DNA of 64,000 nucleotides from Halorubrum sodomense (GTDB taxonomy: Archaea; Halobacteriota; Halobacteria; Halobacteriales; Haloferacaceae), in NCBI RefSeq assembly GCF_900111935.1, contig NZ_FOYN01000001.1, forward strand, positions 310,001 through 374,000, in the 5' to 3' direction. Shown here piece after piece: positions 62,010-64,000 of this stretch; positions within the stretch are counted from its first letter, which is position 1; each line of letters opens with the position of its first letter. Under the pieces are notes generated by a model. The model was not told where the DNA came from. It worked only from the letters and a program-made list of their open reading frames with translations, and made no database searches. Position numbers and translations under genes: made by a program.

Positions 62010-63491
62010 ATGAGCTGGAAGGAGGCCGCCGAACCGGTGCTCTCGCGGATGCCCGTCGTGGAGCGGCCCGCGGGACACGTCCCGTTCAGACGGAAGCTCA
62101 CGTGGACGGCCGGAATCCTGATCGTCTACTTCTTCCTGACCAACATCAACCCGTTCGGGTTGGCCGTCGGTCAGGGCTCTGACTTCTTCGGGCAGTTCCG
62201 GTCGGTGCTCGCCGGGTCGTCCGGGTCGCTGTTACAGGTCGGTATCGGACCGATCGTCACGGCGTCCATCGTCCTCCAGCTGTTGGGCGGTGCGAACCTC
62301 CTCGGGCTCGACACGGAGAACGACCCGCGCGACCAGGTCCTCTATCAGGGCCTCCAGAAGCTCCTCGTCATCATCATCGCCGCCCTGACGGCGGCGCCGA
62401 TGGTGTTCACCGGTAGCTTCCTTCCGGCCGACGACGCGGTCGCGAGCGCGCTCGGGATCGGCACCTTCGGCGTCCAGCTGTTGATATTCGCGCAGATATT
62501 CGTCGGCGGTATCCTCATCCTGTTCATGGACGAGATCGTGAGCAAGTGGGGGGTCGGCTCCGGCGTCGGGCTGTTCATCATCGCGTCGGTGAGCCAGCAG
62601 ATCGTCGGCGGCTTCTTCAGTTTCTCCGCGCTCGGCGCGTCCGGCTTCTTCGCGAACTGGTACGGCGTCATCGTCGGTAGCGTGCCGGCGTCGATGTCGC
62701 CGTTTACCGCGGAGGGGCTCCAGAACCTACTCTTCGATCCCGGGAACATTCTGGCGCTTTTCACCACGGTGTTCATCTTCGGGATCGTCGTGTACGCGGA
62801 GTCGGTCCGCGTCGAGATCCCGCTGTCGCACGCCCGCGTGAAAGGCGCTCGCGGACGCTTCCCGGTGAAGCTCATCTACGCGTCCGTCCTGCCGATGATC
62901 CTCGTTCGCGCGCTGCAGGCGAACATCCAGTTCCTCGGTCAGATCCTCTCCTCGCAGTGGGCGGGGATGCCGGCGTTCCTGGGCGAGTACAGCGCGCAGG
63001 GCCAGCCCATCTCCGGGCTGTTCTACTACCTGAACCCCATCCAGAGCCGCAGCCAGTGGATGTGGTTCCTTGGGGAGATCCCGGCCTCGGTCGAGCCGTG
63101 GATGATCGCGGTCCGGCTCGGTGTCGACCTCACGTTCATGATCGTCGGCGGCGCCATCTTCGCGATCTTCTGGGTCGAAACCACCGGTATGGGGCCGGAG
63201 GCGACCGCGAAACAGATCCAGAACTCCGGGATGCAGATCCCCGGATTCCGCCGGAACCCGCAGGTCGTCGAGAAGGTGATGGAGCGGTACATCCCGCAGG
63301 TGACCGTCATCGGCGGCGCCCTCGTCGGGTTCCTCGCCGTGATGGCGAACCTGCTCGGCACTATCGGCGGCGTCTCCGGGACCGGGCTGCTGCTGGCCGT
63401 CTCTATCACGTACAAGCTGTACGAGGAGATCGCCGAAGAGCAGCTGATGGAGATGCATCCGATGATGCGCCAGATGTTCGGGAACGAGTAA
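62010..63491 (+). CDS. secY: Preprotein translocase subunit SecY
   Basis: SecY is the pore-forming subunit of the Sec translocon. About ten transmembrane helices are present in 493 residues. The plug and early helices (LLQVGIGPIVTASIVLQLLG), the cytoplasmic loop with GARGRFPVKLIYASVLPMIL and the late loop EQLMEMHPMMRQMFGNE fit the family. It ends the ribosomal operon. The ATG at 62010 directly follows uL15; the longer in-frame extension lies within uL15 and is rejected. Confidence 0.97.
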   Translation: MSWKEAAEPVLSRMPVVERPAGHVPFRRKLTWTAGILIVYFFLTNINPFGLAVGQGSDFFGQFRSVLAGSSGSLLQVGIGPIVTASIVLQLLGGANLLGLDTENDPRDQVLYQGLQKLLVIIIAALTAAPMVFTGSFLPADDAVASALGIGTFGVQLLIFAQIFVGGILILFMDEIVSKWGVGSGVGLFIIASVSQQIVGGFFSFSALGASGFFANWYGVIVGSVPASMSPFTAEGLQNLLFDPGNILALFTTVFIFGIVVYAESVRVEIPLSHARVKGARGRFPVKLIYASVLPMILVRALQANIQFLGQILSSQWAGMPAFLGEYSAQGQPISGLFYYLNPIQSRSQWMWFLGEIPASVEPWMIAVRLGVDLTFMIVGGAIFAIFWVETTGMGPEATAKQIQNSGMQIPGFRRNPQVVEKVMERYIPQVTVIGGALVGFLAVMANLLGTIGGVSGTGLLLAVSITYKLYEEIAEEQLMEMHPMMRQMFGNE

Positions 63492-63507
63492 CGAACATCG
63501 ACGCCCC

Positions 63508-63521
63508 TTTCAATTCTTTTT
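63508..63521 (+). terminator. T-rich terminator after secY
   Basis: TTTCAATTCTTTTT lies 17 bp downstream of the secY stop. Archaeal termination usually occurs at such T tracts, and the next frames belong to another unit. It could alternatively be a promoter element for a short plus-strand frame starting near 63576. Confidence 0.5.
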
Positions 63522-63758
63522 CGACCCTGAGCGACCGCTCCGTCCTCTGTTGGCTCCCATCTGGGGGTGGTCGCAGTGACCGACCCGGACGACCTCTTCA
63601 GGCAGCTCGACGAGGCCGAGGCGGTCACCGACGATCGGCCTCAGTCGATCCAGCCATCGGCTGAGCAGACGGAAGCCGACGGTCTCCGGCCGAGTGCGGA
63701 TACGCCACTCGACGCAACTGCGTCTACAGAGGGAACGAGGCGAGCGCCCCGAAGCGGT

Positions 63759-64000
63759 TCACGACTCTCGTCCGTCCGCGCCGTTGCCCTGCCCCGTAAC
63801 GGTTTCTTCGACCTTTTCGTCTACTTTCTCGTCGACCGCCTCCTCCACCGTCTCGCTGACCGTCTCCTCAACTTTCTCGCCGACTGTCTCCTCGACCGTC
63901 TCTTCCACTTTCTCGCCGACTGTCTCCTCGACCGTCTCTTCCACCGTCTCCTCGACCGTCTCTTCCACTTTCTCACCGACTGTCTTCTCGACGGTCTCCT
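63759..64000 (-). CDS. Partial gene: tetrapeptide-repeat, E/T/V-rich protein (C-terminal part)
   Basis: Only the 3' end is in the window; the frame stays open to the edge. The 80 or so visible residues are tandem four-residue units of the type E(E/K)(T/K)V (VEETVEETVGEKVEETV) ending in a short tail TGQGNGADGRES. A four-residue period puts a Val stripe along a helix, so a long helical or coiled structure is likely. I do not recognise the family. The opposite strand is also open across this region, so strand is not fully certain. Confidence 0.45.
   Translation of the reverse strand, partial: ETVEKTVGEKVEETVEETVEETVEETVGEKVEETVEETVGEKVEETVSETVEEAVDEKVDEKVEETVTGQGNGADGRES

Noticed and set aside
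63492-63575. Adenylate kinase gene expected after secY in many archaea
   Set aside because: No such sequence follows secY here; only a T-rich terminator-like stretch and the start of a repetitive region are seen.

Overview
The window comes from a haloarchaeon (class Halobacteria), most likely Halorubrum or a close relative. GC content is very high, the proteins are strongly acidic, and most genes start within about 30 bp of a TATA-like box, as expected for leaderless transcripts. Families typical of haloarchaea are present (Hvo_1808-type surface protease with a PGF-type C-terminus, HVO_2523-type zinc finger, dodecin, archaellum genes). The genus is my inference.

Layout. 182-7414: archaellum motor operon arlCE-arlF-arlG-arlH-arlI-arlJ; archaellins are not in the window. 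7443-15667: NAD-dependent epimerase, HtpX, RNase P RNA (minus strand), an AMMECR1 protein, an NAD-salvage pair (nicotinate phosphoribosyltransferase and an isochorismatase-type hydrolase) around a surface metalloprotease, a Tat-exported protein and a zinc finger. 15777-24615: crtB behind a tiny upstream ORF, hisD, an A-type Fe-S carrier, small haloarchaeal proteins, dodecin, AlaX-type editing protein overlapping a PurM/HypE-like protein, and acyl-CoA dehydrogenase overlapping a HAD hydrolase. 24666-34944: panB, CPBP protease, Nudix hydrolase, DNA polymerase IV, a REC-PAS-LOV histidine kinase, an MFS transporter, small membrane proteins and 3-hydroxyacyl-CoA dehydrogenase. 35155-38813: gluconeogenic pair aldolase-FBPase and an acyl-CoA carboxyltransferase subunit. 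39044-47598: pentapeptide/channel-like protein, GH31 alpha-xylosidase-like enzyme, Gfo/Idh (xylose dehydrogenase-like) enzyme, aldo/keto reductase, tRNA-Gly(GCC), and a PQQ-type sugar dehydrogenase. 48028-63491: an HTH regulator, a SPOUT methyltransferase and the uninterrupted ribosomal operon from uL3 to SecY, which includes the RNase P protein Rpp29. The end of the window holds a highly repetitive, E/T/V-rich partial gene.

The most unusual material is intergenic. One family of long, GC-rich, hairpin-forming elements occurs three times (about 9421-9889, 19904-20377 and 45490-45787). All three conserve a long stem whose two arms differ between copies yet stay complementary. Copies 1 and 2 have TTTATAA boxes at a fixed distance upstream, in copy 1 as an exact 57-bp tandem period. 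This could be an undescribed structured RNA or a small non-autonomous element. A second unusual locus lies downstream of tRNA-Gly: fragments of the tRNA 3' end recur in alternating orientation between hairpins, and an 88-bp near-palindrome sits between two 96-bp direct repeats.
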